A stretch of DNA of 64,000 bases from Malus domestica (Eukaryota; Streptophyta; Magnoliopsida; Rosales; Rosaceae): the NCBI RefSeq assembly GCF_042453785.1, contig NC_091671.1, positions 39,075,001 through 39,139,000 on the forward strand, given 5' to 3'. The notes below the pieces were generated by a model. That model had not been told where the DNA came from. It made no database searches and saw nothing but the letters and a program-made list of their open reading frames with translations. The stretch's first letter is position 1. Each line of letters begins with the position of its first letter. A program made the translations under genes and the position numbers. Shown here piece by piece: positions 23,276 through 35,200 of this stretch.

Positions 23276-26200
23276 ATGGGTTTCAATGCGGTTTTTGGCT
23301 GCTTAAAGGAAGTTTTTCCACAGGTATGATTCTTTACCTCGAAATATATTTCGGGATTGAATTATAAATTGTTATGTTGTGTAATTATGTTTTCCATTTA
23401 AATATTTTGGCTTTATAAATTTTCGTATGTATAAATCTTGTCAAACTTGCATGGTATTAAGCTTAACAATTTGGAAAATGATTTCATGGAATTTAATCTG
23501 AATAATTGGGGTTTGGGGAACACCTATTCTGATTTTTTTCGCCTTTGTATCTTTGTTAAGTTTATATTGTTCCAGCAGATTCTAATGATTTTGAGAGTTT
23601 GATTTTATGGAATATACATAAATTGTGTTGCCTAAGATTATAGGTGAAAAAATGGATTTCTTTGATTTTTCGTTAAGGTAAAGGCTGTAACTTAATTGAT
23701 TCTGTATGTTCTAGGATGCTTGGGTTGTCTATTTGGTTAAAATGTTTACTTTTGACTCTAACTGACCATCCATATTATTTCTTCTAATTCGGCTCAGGTT
23801 GATTTTCGCATTCTGAGGGCTATTGCTATTGAACATCCCTTTGATGCCGATGCAGCTGTCCTCGATGTTCTTAGTGAGTTCCCTAACTTGGCTACACAAT
23901 CGTTTTTGGCTGTCAGTCCTGTGCAGGTTCAGAGTTCTGGGACTCCACCGGTACAAGCAGGTATTCTGTAGCTTCTCAAGAGAACCTTCTTTCGTTCCTG
24001 GATTTGTTCTGTTATTGATGCCACATTCTTTTTCCTCTTTCATGTCATTCCATAATTATTGATAATTACTTGCAACACAAAAGTGTTCCATTTTTTCTTT
24101 TAAATTGGTATTTCGTCTAAGGTTTTTATTTGTATGTTGCATGCTGAACTTGCAGCTCAACAGAAGGAGAAGGGTAAACTATTGATGCACCAGCAGGTAA
24201 TTAAGGAATCAGGGGTTCCAGAACCTGGACCGGCAGCTGGTGATGATCACACAAGTGGTTCCTCTCATGGCAACCCCACGCTGGTGAAGCAAGTGGACTC
24301 ATTGCAGAATGGTCCTGTTCAATCAGATGCGGATACAAGTACTGGAAGTGAAGCAGTGATTTCTGATGTAAAGGGTATGAATTTTGATGTCCAAGTTGGG
24401 CAGCAGCAGTCTGCATCTGGCATGACGAGTCTTTCAATGCCTGAAAAAGATGCAGTAAATGGCACCTTGGTTGATGTGCTTCCTAAGTGGAAAAGTTTTT
24501 ATTTCCCTGTGAATTGTGATTACGAATCGGTTCTCCATGAAACACGTGATAAAGTAGAATCATTTGCGGTTGATTCTTCTTTCCCAGAACATGCACCCAA
24601 TGCTCCACAGTGTGACATTCCTCCAGAGTTTAGTTCAGGCCCTCTTCTTGCTGATGATGAAGTAGAATCATTTGCAGTTGATTCTTCTTTCCCAGAACAT
24701 GCACCCAATGCTCCACAGTGTGACATTCCTCCAGAGCATGCACCCAATGCTCCACAGTGTGACATTCCTCCAGAGTTTAGTTCAGGCCCTCTTCTTGCTG
24801 ATGATGAAGTAGAATCATTGGCAGTTGATTCTTCTTTCCCAGAACATGCACCCAATGCTCCACAGTGTGACATTCGTCCAGAGTTTAGTTCAGGCCCTCT
24901 TCTTGCTGATGACAACTTACAGGCATCTGGTCCTTTGGATCATACTTCTGAGAAAGACTGTTCTCCAAGGGAAATGGTTGATAATGACATTGAGGAGACC
25001 GCCACAAACAGCGTATGCAATATTGATGTTCTGGAAGAGATCATTGAAGATTCTAAACATAACAAGGTACTAATGGGTTTATGACTTGGTAGATTTAGGG
25101 TTGCAATTCAGAAGTTGATTCTCTTGCTATAAATTTAAAACTTAACTGTTGGTTTGTTCAATTCTCTCAGACTCTAAATAAACCTGGCCCTATTTGGTCA
25201 GAATAGTTATATAATCTTAATCTTTTCTATGTGATGATGTTCTGTATTTCGTTGGGGTTTTTTTAAGCGTCTTTTAATTCCTCTGTGTGATACAAGTACC
25301 ATCTGATTTCGGGTTAGGATCCAATGATAACGTGTTCATGGATTTGGACTTTTGGTTTATGTGCTTCAGTTCGTTTTTTTTTTTACCAATAATATGTATT
25401 ATCTTGGGATAATAAATCTTGTTATGATATTTGAAAGCATATTCTTAATGTTTTGTTTGTGTTATTTTGCTGACCCACCATTGTCATGGAGTTAGTTTTT
25501 GGTGGCACCATTTTTTCCCTCCTCCCTGATGATAGAGTTCCTAATCGTTTGACAATGTTGCAGAAAACCCTGTTTTCAGCCATGGAATCGGTCATCAGCA
25601 TGATGAGAGAAGTGGAGGTCCAGGAGAAAGCGGTGGATATTGTTCAAGAGGAAGCTTCTAGGGGAGGTTTGGATATCATGGTCAAGGTGGAGGAGCTTAA
25701 ACAGATGTTGGCACATGCAAAAGACGCAAATGACATGGTTGTATTTTGTGAAATGTGATTAAAGTTTGAAGTTAATGGATTCTGAGTTCTGCTAATTTTA
25801 ATTAAGGGTGCATTATAACTGAGGTTATATTCTTTCTGTGTAGCATGCTGGAGAAGTCTTTGGGGAGAAAGCAATTTTAGCAACTGAAGCGAGGGAGCTT
25901 CAGTCTCGATTGCTCAACTTATCAGATGAGAGAGATAAATCACTTGCGATTCTTAATGAGGTTGACTCCACTTCATTGAGTTGCTTATTGCACTGCATTA
26001 CTGTTGGTGCATGCTCTATTTCACTAATTTCTCCATTGATCTTTAGATTGCCTCATTTTTATGCTGTCTTTTTCATATTGTATTCTTCAAAAACAACAAT
26101 TGTATGATCTGTTTCGTTATATTTATTTATCAAACAATATCATCACAAAAGATGTTAAGTATTCACAGAGTAAAGATATTGGAAAATCTTATTTGTGACT

Positions 26201-29200
26201 ACTTGCAACAATTATATTTGTCTTCGAATGATGTGGGGCAGTTGATACAAAGACAATCCTTTTTCTTAGTTCATTATTTGTTTTGTCATTGCAGATGCGT
26301 GGAACCCTTGAGGAACGGCTAGATGCGGCAGCGGAGGCAAGGAGACTGGCCGAGCAGGACAAGCTAGAAAAGGAAGAATGTGCCCGGAAAGCTCTTGCTG
26401 AACAAGAAGCGGAGATGGAGAAAGTTGTTCAGGAGTCGAAAATATTGCAACAACAGGCGGAGGAAAATTCGAAGGTAACAACTATTTCCAGTGACCATGG
26501 ACATATTAAAGTAAGATAACCGATAATATACAACAACAACAACAACAACAAAGCCTTTTCCCACTAAGTGGGGTCGGCTATATGAATCCTAGAACGCCAT
26601 TGCGCTCGGTTTTGTGTCATGTCCTCCGTTAGATCCAAGTACTCTAAGTCTTTTCTTAGAGTCTCTTCCAAAGTTGTCCTAGGTCTTCCTCTACCCCTTC
26701 GGCCCTGAACCTCTGTCCCGTAGTCACATCTTCGAACCGGAGCGTCAGTCGGTCTTCTTTGCACATGTTCAAAATCACCGGAGCCGATTTTCTCTCATAT
26801 TTCCTACAATTTCGGCTACTCCTACTTTACCTCGGATATCCTCATTCCCAATCTTATCCTTTCTCGTGTGCCCACACATCCCACGAAGCACCCTCATCTC
26901 CGCTACACCCATTTTGTGTACGTGTTGATGCTTCACCACCCAACATTCTGTGCCATACAACATCGCTAGCCTTATTGCCGTCCTATAAAATTTTCCCTTG
27001 AGCTTCAGTGGCCTACGACGGTCACACAACACGCCGGATGCACTCTTTCCATCCAGCTCGTATTCTATGGTTGAGATCTCCATCTAATTCTCCGTTCTCT
27101 TGCAAGATAGATCCTAGGTAGCGAAAACGATCGCTTTTTGTGATCTTCGCTAGATTGCTCCGGTCATTAGTGTGGATAAGTATATAAATGGATAGAGATA
27201 GGAAAGCAAACACAAGATGTACGTGGTTCACCCAGATTGGCTACGTCCACGGAATAGAAGAGTTCTCATTAATTGTGAAGGGTTTACACAAGTACATAGG
27301 TTCAAGCTCTCATTTAGTGAGTACAAGTGAATGATTTAGTACAAATGACATTAGGAAATATTGTGGGAGAATGATCTCGTAATCACGAAACTTCTAAGTA
27401 TCGGAGTGTGGTGTCGTCTTGACTTGCCTTATCTGTCTCATAGGTAGATGTGGCATCTTCTCTAGAAGTACTCTTCCTCCATCCAGGGGTGGTATCTTTA
27501 ACTGGTGGAGATGCACAAGGTAATGTATCAATTTCACTTGAAGCTTACTTGTAGTTTCAGGCTTGGTCAAGCGCGATACAAACCATGTAGTAGGAGTCCC
27601 CCAAGTCGCCGAGCTAGGGGGTCTGCTGAAAGAGGTGACAGACAAGGTAAGCAATCAGAGCTCCGACTGATTGTTCACCTTCTCCCCATCTTGCAGCAGC
27701 ATGAAGGATAAAGAGAAGAAAAATGAGAAGAGATGATATGAGATACTTTTGCTTTTGAAGAAGTAACTTTCCACAGGCTTATTCTTGAACTGAGCTGGAG
27801 GGTTTTCTGGTTTCCTCCAGAGTATAAGGCCGACTGAAGAATTTGAGGGTCAAAACAAGTCCATCAAATCTAGAGTACGTTCCACCCTGCTGATATGGGA
27901 TACTTTTGCTTTTGACAGAGTAATGAATGTATCGGCACGTGTGCTGTTACGCTTGTCTCCACATGCTTCCTTGTATCCTTCGCACTTGCCCTATCTGTTC
28001 CTCAAGCAGATGCGGAATCTTCCCTGGAAACATAAGATGTTGAAGATGAGTACTCGAGAGCAATGCCAGGTAAGTAATCAGGTAAGGGGTTCCAGGCAGT
28101 CAGTTCCTGGCTGGAAGCTTGATTCCAAGTGCTGACTGATTGCTCTCTTTCTCCTTGTCTTGCAGGTAAAAACAAGGCCAAAAGAAAAGACAGGGAAAAA
28201 GCATGATATGGGATACTCTTGCTTTTAACCCTGATGATATGAGATATTCTTGCTCTAGTATAGCTTGTTTGCAAAGGTATTATCGGGGGGAAAGAAAGCT
28301 GAGTATTTCGAAAGGCTTCGTTGGGAGTGCCCTCTCAGATATGATGAAGGGTTGAGCATTTTTGCAGGTCTGCCTGTCCGTTGCGGATGAAGGTCGACAT
28401 ATATAGGAGTCTCCCTAACAACAAGTAGTAATGCTATTCCTTTACCCTGCTTGGTCATAGCATGGTAGTGGGAGCTGCCAGTTTCACATGTTTTAACTCT
28501 GTCAGAGCACTTTGAAAAAGTGGTCTGTGGTATCTGGCTCTCGAGATTCGGAGAACGATGCCTCTTCGATTTTTGAGAAAGCAATCATGCTGGGGGTATG
28601 ACTCTCGAGATTCGGAGAGCAGTGTCTCTTCGATTTTTGAGGAAGTAATCATGTTGGGAGTCTGGCTCTCGAGATTCGGAGGGCGGTGCCTCTTCGATTT
28701 TGGAGCAAGCAATCTTGTTGGGAGTGTTGTCTCGAATGTGAGTAAAGGTTGGGCATGTTTGCTAGTCTACCTTGCCACGAAGCACAAAGGTTGACACATA
28801 TGGACTTTCCAATTATCCAGCAATGGTACTGTTCCTTTACCCTCTCTTCGATTTTGAGAAAGTAGTCATGTTGGGAGTCTGGCTCTCGAGATTCGGAGGA
28901 CGGTGCCTCTTCGATTTTGGAGCAAGCAATCTTATTGGGAGTGTTTTCTCGAATGTGAGTAAAGGTTGGGCATGTTTGCTAGTCTACCTTGCCACGAAGC
29001 ACAGAGGTTGACACACAGGGACTTTCCAATTATCCAGCAGTGGTACTGTTCCTTTACAGTTGTGGGTAATAATATGGTAGCTAGACCTTCAAAATTTATG
29101 TGTCTAAACTTTTGTTAGTGCTGTTTCTTTACTATTCTTTTACCTTTCTTGGTCAGAGCGATGTAGTGGGAGCTGCAAGCTTCACGTGCTCAACTTTGGC

Positions 29201-32200
29201 AGAGAACTTTGGCAAAGTTATTTGTGGTACCCATGAGCTATTGTTGCGTGTGGGAAGTGGGTGATTGAACAGTAAGATTCATGTGCTTTCTACTTCACCA
29301 GAAGTCTTCGACAGAATGCCCATAATTTCTGCAAAGCTGAGTGTGCGTGTGACAGGTGCTGACAAGGCTAGAAAAGTAGGTGCCTCTTCGATTTCTGAGA
29401 TCGGCCCTCGTGGTCTCTGAGCAGCCCAGCTTTTGAGAAAGCGAGCGCCTCTTCGATTGATTCGGAGAACGATGCCTCATCGATTTTTGAGAAAGCAATC
29501 ATGCTGGGGGTCTGGCTCTCGAGATTCGGGGAGCAGTGTCTCTTCGATTTTTGAGAAAGTAATCATGTTGGGAGTCTGGCTCTCGAGATTCGGAGGGCGG
29601 TGCCTCTTCGATTTTGGAGCAAGCAATCTTGTTGGGAGTGTTTTCTCGAATGTGAGTAAAGGTTGGGCATGTTTGCTAGTCTACCTTGCCACGAAGCACA
29701 GAGGTTGACACACAGGGACTTTCCAATTATCCAGCAATGGTACTGTTCCTTTACCCTCTCTTCGATTTTTAAGAAAGTAGTCATGTTGGGAGTCTGGCTC
29801 TCGAGATTCGGAGGACGGTGCCTCTTCGATTTTGGAGCAAGCAATCTTATTGGGAGTGTTTTCTCGAATGTGAGTAAAGGTTGGGCATGTTTGCTAGTCT
29901 ACCTTGCCACGAAGCACAGAGGTTGACACACAGGGACTTTCCAATTATCCAGCAGTGGTACTGTTCCTTTACCCTTGTGGGTAATAATATGGTAGCTAGA
30001 CCTTCAAAATTTATGGGTCTAAACTTTGTTAGTGCTGTTTCTTTGCTATTCTTTTACCCTTCTTGGTCAGAGCGATGTAGTGGGAGCTGCAAGCTTCACG
30101 TGCTCAACTTTGGCAGAGAACTTTGGCAAAGTTATCTGTGGTACCCATGAGCTATTGTTGCGTGTGGGAAGTGGGTGATTGAACAGTAAGATTCATGTGT
30201 TTTCTACTTCCCCAGAAGTCTTTGACAGAATGCCCATAATTTCCGCAAAACTGAGTGTGCGTGTGACAGGTGCTGACAAGGCTGGAAAAGGCTGGAAAAG
30301 TAGGTGCCTCTTCGATTTCTGAGATCGGCCCTCGTGGTCTCTGGGGAGCCCAGCTTTTGAGAAAGCGAGCGCCTCTTCGATTTTTGAGATCGGCCTTCGT
30401 GGTCTTTGAGCAGCCCAACTTTTGAGAAAGCAAACGCCTCTTCGATTTCTGAGATCAACCCTCGTGATCTCTAAGCAGCCCAGCTTTTGAGAAAGCAAAC
30501 GCCTCTTCGATTTCTGAGCAGGCGCCTCTTCGATTTCTGAAGCTTCGTCGAGTGCAGATTTTTATAGGGGCTGGCATTAAGTTCCAAAGCACACTTGAAT
30601 CTCCACCAGTAGAAGCTTCATTCTTGCACTTCTAAGATCTTGATTTGTCCGACCTCTTCTCTCTTCAACACCTTTAAAAATGTCTGGCCCCTCCGACCGT
30701 CGTTTTGACTTGAACCTTGTTGAAGAGGCAGCCCCGCCTTCTCCAGACAACATATGGCGCCCATCCTTCGTCTCCCCTACTGGTCCTCTTACCGTTGGGG
30801 ATTCCGTGATGAAGAATGATATGACCGCTGCGGTGGTGGCCAGGAACCTTCTCACTCCCAAAGATAACAGACTACTTTCCAAACGGTCTGATGAGTTAGC
30901 TGTTAAGGATTCGCTGGCTCTCAGTGTTCAGTGTGCAGGTTCTGTGTCTAATATGGCCCAACGCCTATTTGCTCGAACCCGCCAAGTTGAATCATTGGCG
31001 GCTGAAGTGATGAGTCTCAAACAGGAGATTAGAGGGCTCAAGCATGAGAATAAACAGTTGCACCGGCTCGCACATGACTATGCTACAAACATGAAGAGGA
31101 AGCTTGACCAGATGAAGGAAACTGATGGTCAGGTTTTACTTGATCATCAGAGATTTGTGGGTTTGTTCCAAAGGCATTTATTGCCTTCGTCTTCTGGGGC
31201 TGTACCGCGTAATGAAGCTCCAAATGATCAACCTCTGATGCCTCCTCCTTCTAGGGTTCTGTCCAGTACTGAGGCTCCAAATAATCCCCCTCCGGTGCCT
31301 TCTCTTTCTGGGGCTCTACCGACTGCTGAGACTTCTCCTAAGCAACCTTTGTGAAGGCTCCCTCTTGTGTGCTTATTTTGACTCATGTATATGTACATAT
31401 TTGTAGCTTATCGGGGATATCAATAAATAAGCTTTCCTTCATTTCAACGTATTGTGTTAAATACACCAAAGCCTTCTTCGCTAAGTTCTTTGAATTTTCT
31501 TTTGTTAAAGCTTGTATGTTGAAGCTTTCTGAGTGGAGCGTGTAGGTTGGGGTAGTGTTCCCTTAATTTCCCGAGTGAGGAAAACTTCTCGGTTGGAGAC
31601 TTGGAAAATCCAAGTCACTGAGTGGGATCGGCTATATGAATCTTAGAACGCCATTGTGCTCGGTCCTGTGTCATGTCCTTCGTTAGATCTAAGTACTCTA
31701 AGTCTTTTCTTAGAGTCTCTTCCAAAGTTTTCCTAGGTCTTCCTCTACCCCTTCGGCCCTGAACCTCTGTCCCATAGTCGCATCTTCTAATCGGAACGTC
31801 AGTAGGCCTTCTTTGCACATGTCCAAACCACCGTAACCGATTTTCTCTCATCTTTCCTTCAATTTCGGCTACTCCTACTTTACCCCGGATATCCTCATTC
31901 CTAATCTTATCCTTTCTCGTGTGCCCACACATCCAACGAAGCATCCTCATCTCCGCTACACCCATTTTGTGTACGTGTTGATGTTTCACCGCCCAACATT
32001 CTGTGCCATACAGCATCGCCGGCCTTATTGCCGTCCTATAAAATTTTCCCTTGAGCTTCAGTGGCATACGGCGGTCACACAACACGCCGGATGCACTCTT
32101 CCACTTCATCCATCCAGCTTGTATTCTATGGTTGAGATCTCCATCTAATTCTCCGTTCTTTTGCAAGATAGATCCTAGGTAACGAAAACGGTCGCTCTTT

Positions 32201-35200
32201 GGTATTTCTTGATCTCCGATCCTCACCCCTAACTCGTTTTGGCCTCCATTTGCACTGAACTTGCACTCCATATATTCTGTCTTTGATCGGCTTAGGCGAA
32301 GACCTTTAGATTCCAACACTTCTCTCCAAAGGTTAAGCTTTGCATTTACCCCTTCCTGAGTTTCATCTATCAACACTATATCGTCTGCGAAAAGCATACA
32401 CCAAGGAATATCATCTTGAATATGTCGTGTTAACTCATCCATTACCAACGCAAAAAGGTAAGGACTTAAGGATGAGCCTTGATGTAATCCTACAGTTATG
32501 GGAAAGCTTTCGGTTTGTCCTTCATGAGTTCTTACGGCAGTCTTTGCTCCTTCATACATATCCTTTATAGCTTGGATATATGCTACTCGTACTCCTTTCT
32601 TCTCTAAAATCCTCCAAAGAATGTCTCTTGGGACCCTATCATACGCTTTTTCCAAATCTATAAAGACCATGTGTAAATCCTTTTTCCCATCTCTATATCT
32701 TTCCATCAATCTTCGTAAGAGATAGATTGCCTCCATGGTTGAGCGCCCTGGCATGAACCCGAATTGGTTGTCCGAAACCCGTGTCTCTTGCCTCAATCTA
32801 TGCTCAATGACTCTCTCCCAGAGCTTCATTGTATGACTCATTAGCTTAATACCCCTATAGTTCATGCAATTTTGTACGTCGCCCTTATTCTTGTAGATAG
32901 GCACCAAAGTGCTCATTCGCCACTCATTTGGCATCTTCTTCGTTTTCAAAATCCTATTGAAAAGGTCAGTGAGCCATGTTATACCTGTCTCTCCCAAAAG
33001 TTTCCACACTTCGATTGGTATATCGTCTGGGCCTATTGCTTTTTTATGCTTCATCTTCTTCAAAGCTACAACCACTTCTTCCTTCCGGATTCGACGATAA
33101 AAAGAGTAGTTTCTACACTCTTCTGAGTTACTCAACTCCCCTAAAGAAGCACTCATTTCATGTCCTTCATTGAAAAGATTATGAAAATAACCTCTCCATC
33201 TGTCTTTAACCGCGTTCTCTGTAGCAAGAACCTTTCCATCCTCATCCTTGATGCACCTCACTTGGTTTAGGTCCCTTGTCTTCTTTTCCCTTGCTCTAGA
33301 TAGTTTATAGATATCCAACTCTCCTTCTTTGGTATCTAGTCGTTTATACATATCGTCGTAAGCCGCTAACTTAGCTTCTCTGACAGCTTTCTTCGCCTCT
33401 TGCTTCGCTTTTCTATACCTTTCACCATTTTCATCAGTCCTCTCCTTGTATAAGGCTTTAAAACATTCCTTCTTAGCCTTCACCTTTGTTTGTACCTCCT
33501 CATTCCACCACCAAGATTCCTTTTGGTGTGGGGCAAAGCCCTTGGACTCTCCTAATACCTCTTTTGCTACTTTTCGGATACAACTAGCCATGGAATCCCA
33601 CATTTGGCTAGCTTCCCCCTCTCTATCCCACACACATTTGGTGATTACCTTCTCTTTGAAAATGGCTTGTTTTTCTTCTTTTAGATTCCACCATCTAGTC
33701 CTTGGGCACTTCCAAGTCTTGTTCTTTTGTCTTACTCTTTTGATATGTACATCCATCACCAACAAGCGATGTTGATTAGCCACGCTCTCTCCTGGTATAA
33801 CTTTGCAATCCTTACAAGTTATACGATCCCCTTTCCTCATTAGAAGAAAATCTATTTGTGTTTTTGACGACCCACTCTTGTAGGTGATCACATGTTCTTC
33901 TCTCTTCTTAAAGAAGGTGTTGGCTAAGAAGAGATCATATGCCATTGCAAAATCCAAGATAGCTTCCCCATCCTCGTTTCTCTCCCCAAAACCATGGCCA
34001 CCATGAAAACCTCCATAGTTGCCTGTCTCCATGCCCACGTGTCCATTTAAATCTCCTCCTATAAATAACTTCTCCGTCTGAGCAATTCCTTGCACCAAGT
34101 CTCCAAGATCTTCCCAAAATTTCTCCTTCGAACTCGTATCCAACCCTACTTGAGGTGCGTACGCACTAATCACATTGATAAGTTCTTGTCCTATTACAAT
34201 CTTGATTGCCATGATTCTATCTCCTACCCTCTTGACATCTACAACATCTTGTACCAAGGTCTTGTCCACGATGATGCCAACACCGTTTCTCGTTCTATTT
34301 GTGCCCGAATACCAAAGTTTAAACCCTGAGTTTTCTAGATCCTTTGCCTTACTACCAACCCACTTAGTTTCTTGTAGGCACATAATATTTATCCTTCTCC
34401 TCACCATAACTTCCACTACTTCCATAGATTTTCCCGTTAAGGTTCCTATATTCCATGTTCCTAAACGCATTTTGCTCTCTTGAACTCTACCCTTCTGTCC
34501 TAGCTTTTTCACCCTCCCCCGTCTAATAGGATCAAAGTACTTCTTTTGTGTGTCCCGGGTAAAGTTGATAGGAGCATATGCTCCCAAACAACTTTGAGTG
34601 GAGTCGTTCGAAAAGAAGTTTCTATGGCCCCCTTGCTCATTTAACACTGCATCCGGGTGCCGATGGAGATACAGCGACCCTTGCTCACTTATCACTGTGC
34701 TCAGGCCACACAGCGCGCCACTTACGGGTGACGCCCTAGCTTTAGCGCGATTTTGTTCTGGATTCATTTTCATAAGGATTCGACGTGATCATGGAGTGCC
34801 GGCTGTCGACTACCTGACGCCCTCCCCCTCCTCCTTTATCCGGGCTTGGGACCGGCCATGTAAGACATAGGCGGAGTTAAGATAACCGATAATATAATTA
34901 CTCAAATTTTTCTTTTTGCAGTTACGGGAGTTTCTGATGGATCGTGGCCGCATTGTTGATATGCTACAGTAAGTGATTTTGTCTCCATTGCTTTCATATT
35001 ATAAGCTCTAAAGTTTGGTTTACAGTTTAGACCATCGAGGTCTCTATTACCTATGTAAAGTGGCTGATGCCAAGCAACTTGCAAGTATAGTACGTATTGC
35101 TCTTGATTTCGGAGAACTCCATTACCAATTTTGCATCCTCTCCTGCCTTATATTAGACTTGATATATGTGTATGAGGAACTTTAGTTACGTTGAGATCGT

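Larger units (their letters stand above)
27171..31611 (+). mobile_element. LARD-like non-autonomous LTR-type segment
   Basis: It begins TGTGGATAAG, as an LTR would, then GTACGTGGTTCACCC, a phrase I associate with plant LTRs. Several diverged repeats (ATGATATGGGATACTTTTGC near 27733, 27888, 28206), large tandem duplications and one 224-codon ORF near the right end follow. No reverse transcriptase or integrase is present, and no second LTR copy was found at the right end, so it is truncated or of another type. The LARD name is a working label. Confidence 0.55.
26531..34877 (-). mobile_element. Composite RTE / LARD insertion in CUE intron 6
   Basis: The block is flanked by an exact 19-bp duplication TAAGATAACCGATAATATA (26512-26530 and 34878-34896). 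On the minus strand it begins at the right with an RTE 5' leader (GGCCGGTCCCAAGCCCGGAT, near 34850), continues through a complete RTE ORF (34773-31615), then a 4.4-kb LARD-like segment in the other orientation (27171-31611), and ends at the left with a second, older RTE 3' end and a (TTG)n tail. One TSD for the whole block implies a single integration event or later internal rearrangement of one insertion. Confidence 0.85.

Noticed and set aside
24520..24915. Repetitive 131-residue antisense frame ([12 protein letters not shown]...)
   Set aside because: It is the reverse complement of the tandem-repeat exon of the CUE gene and has no independent support.
28455..30498. Many overlapping frames with repeated peptides on both strands
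   Set aside because: They come from the tandem-duplicated LARD interior; identical peptides recur only because the DNA repeats.
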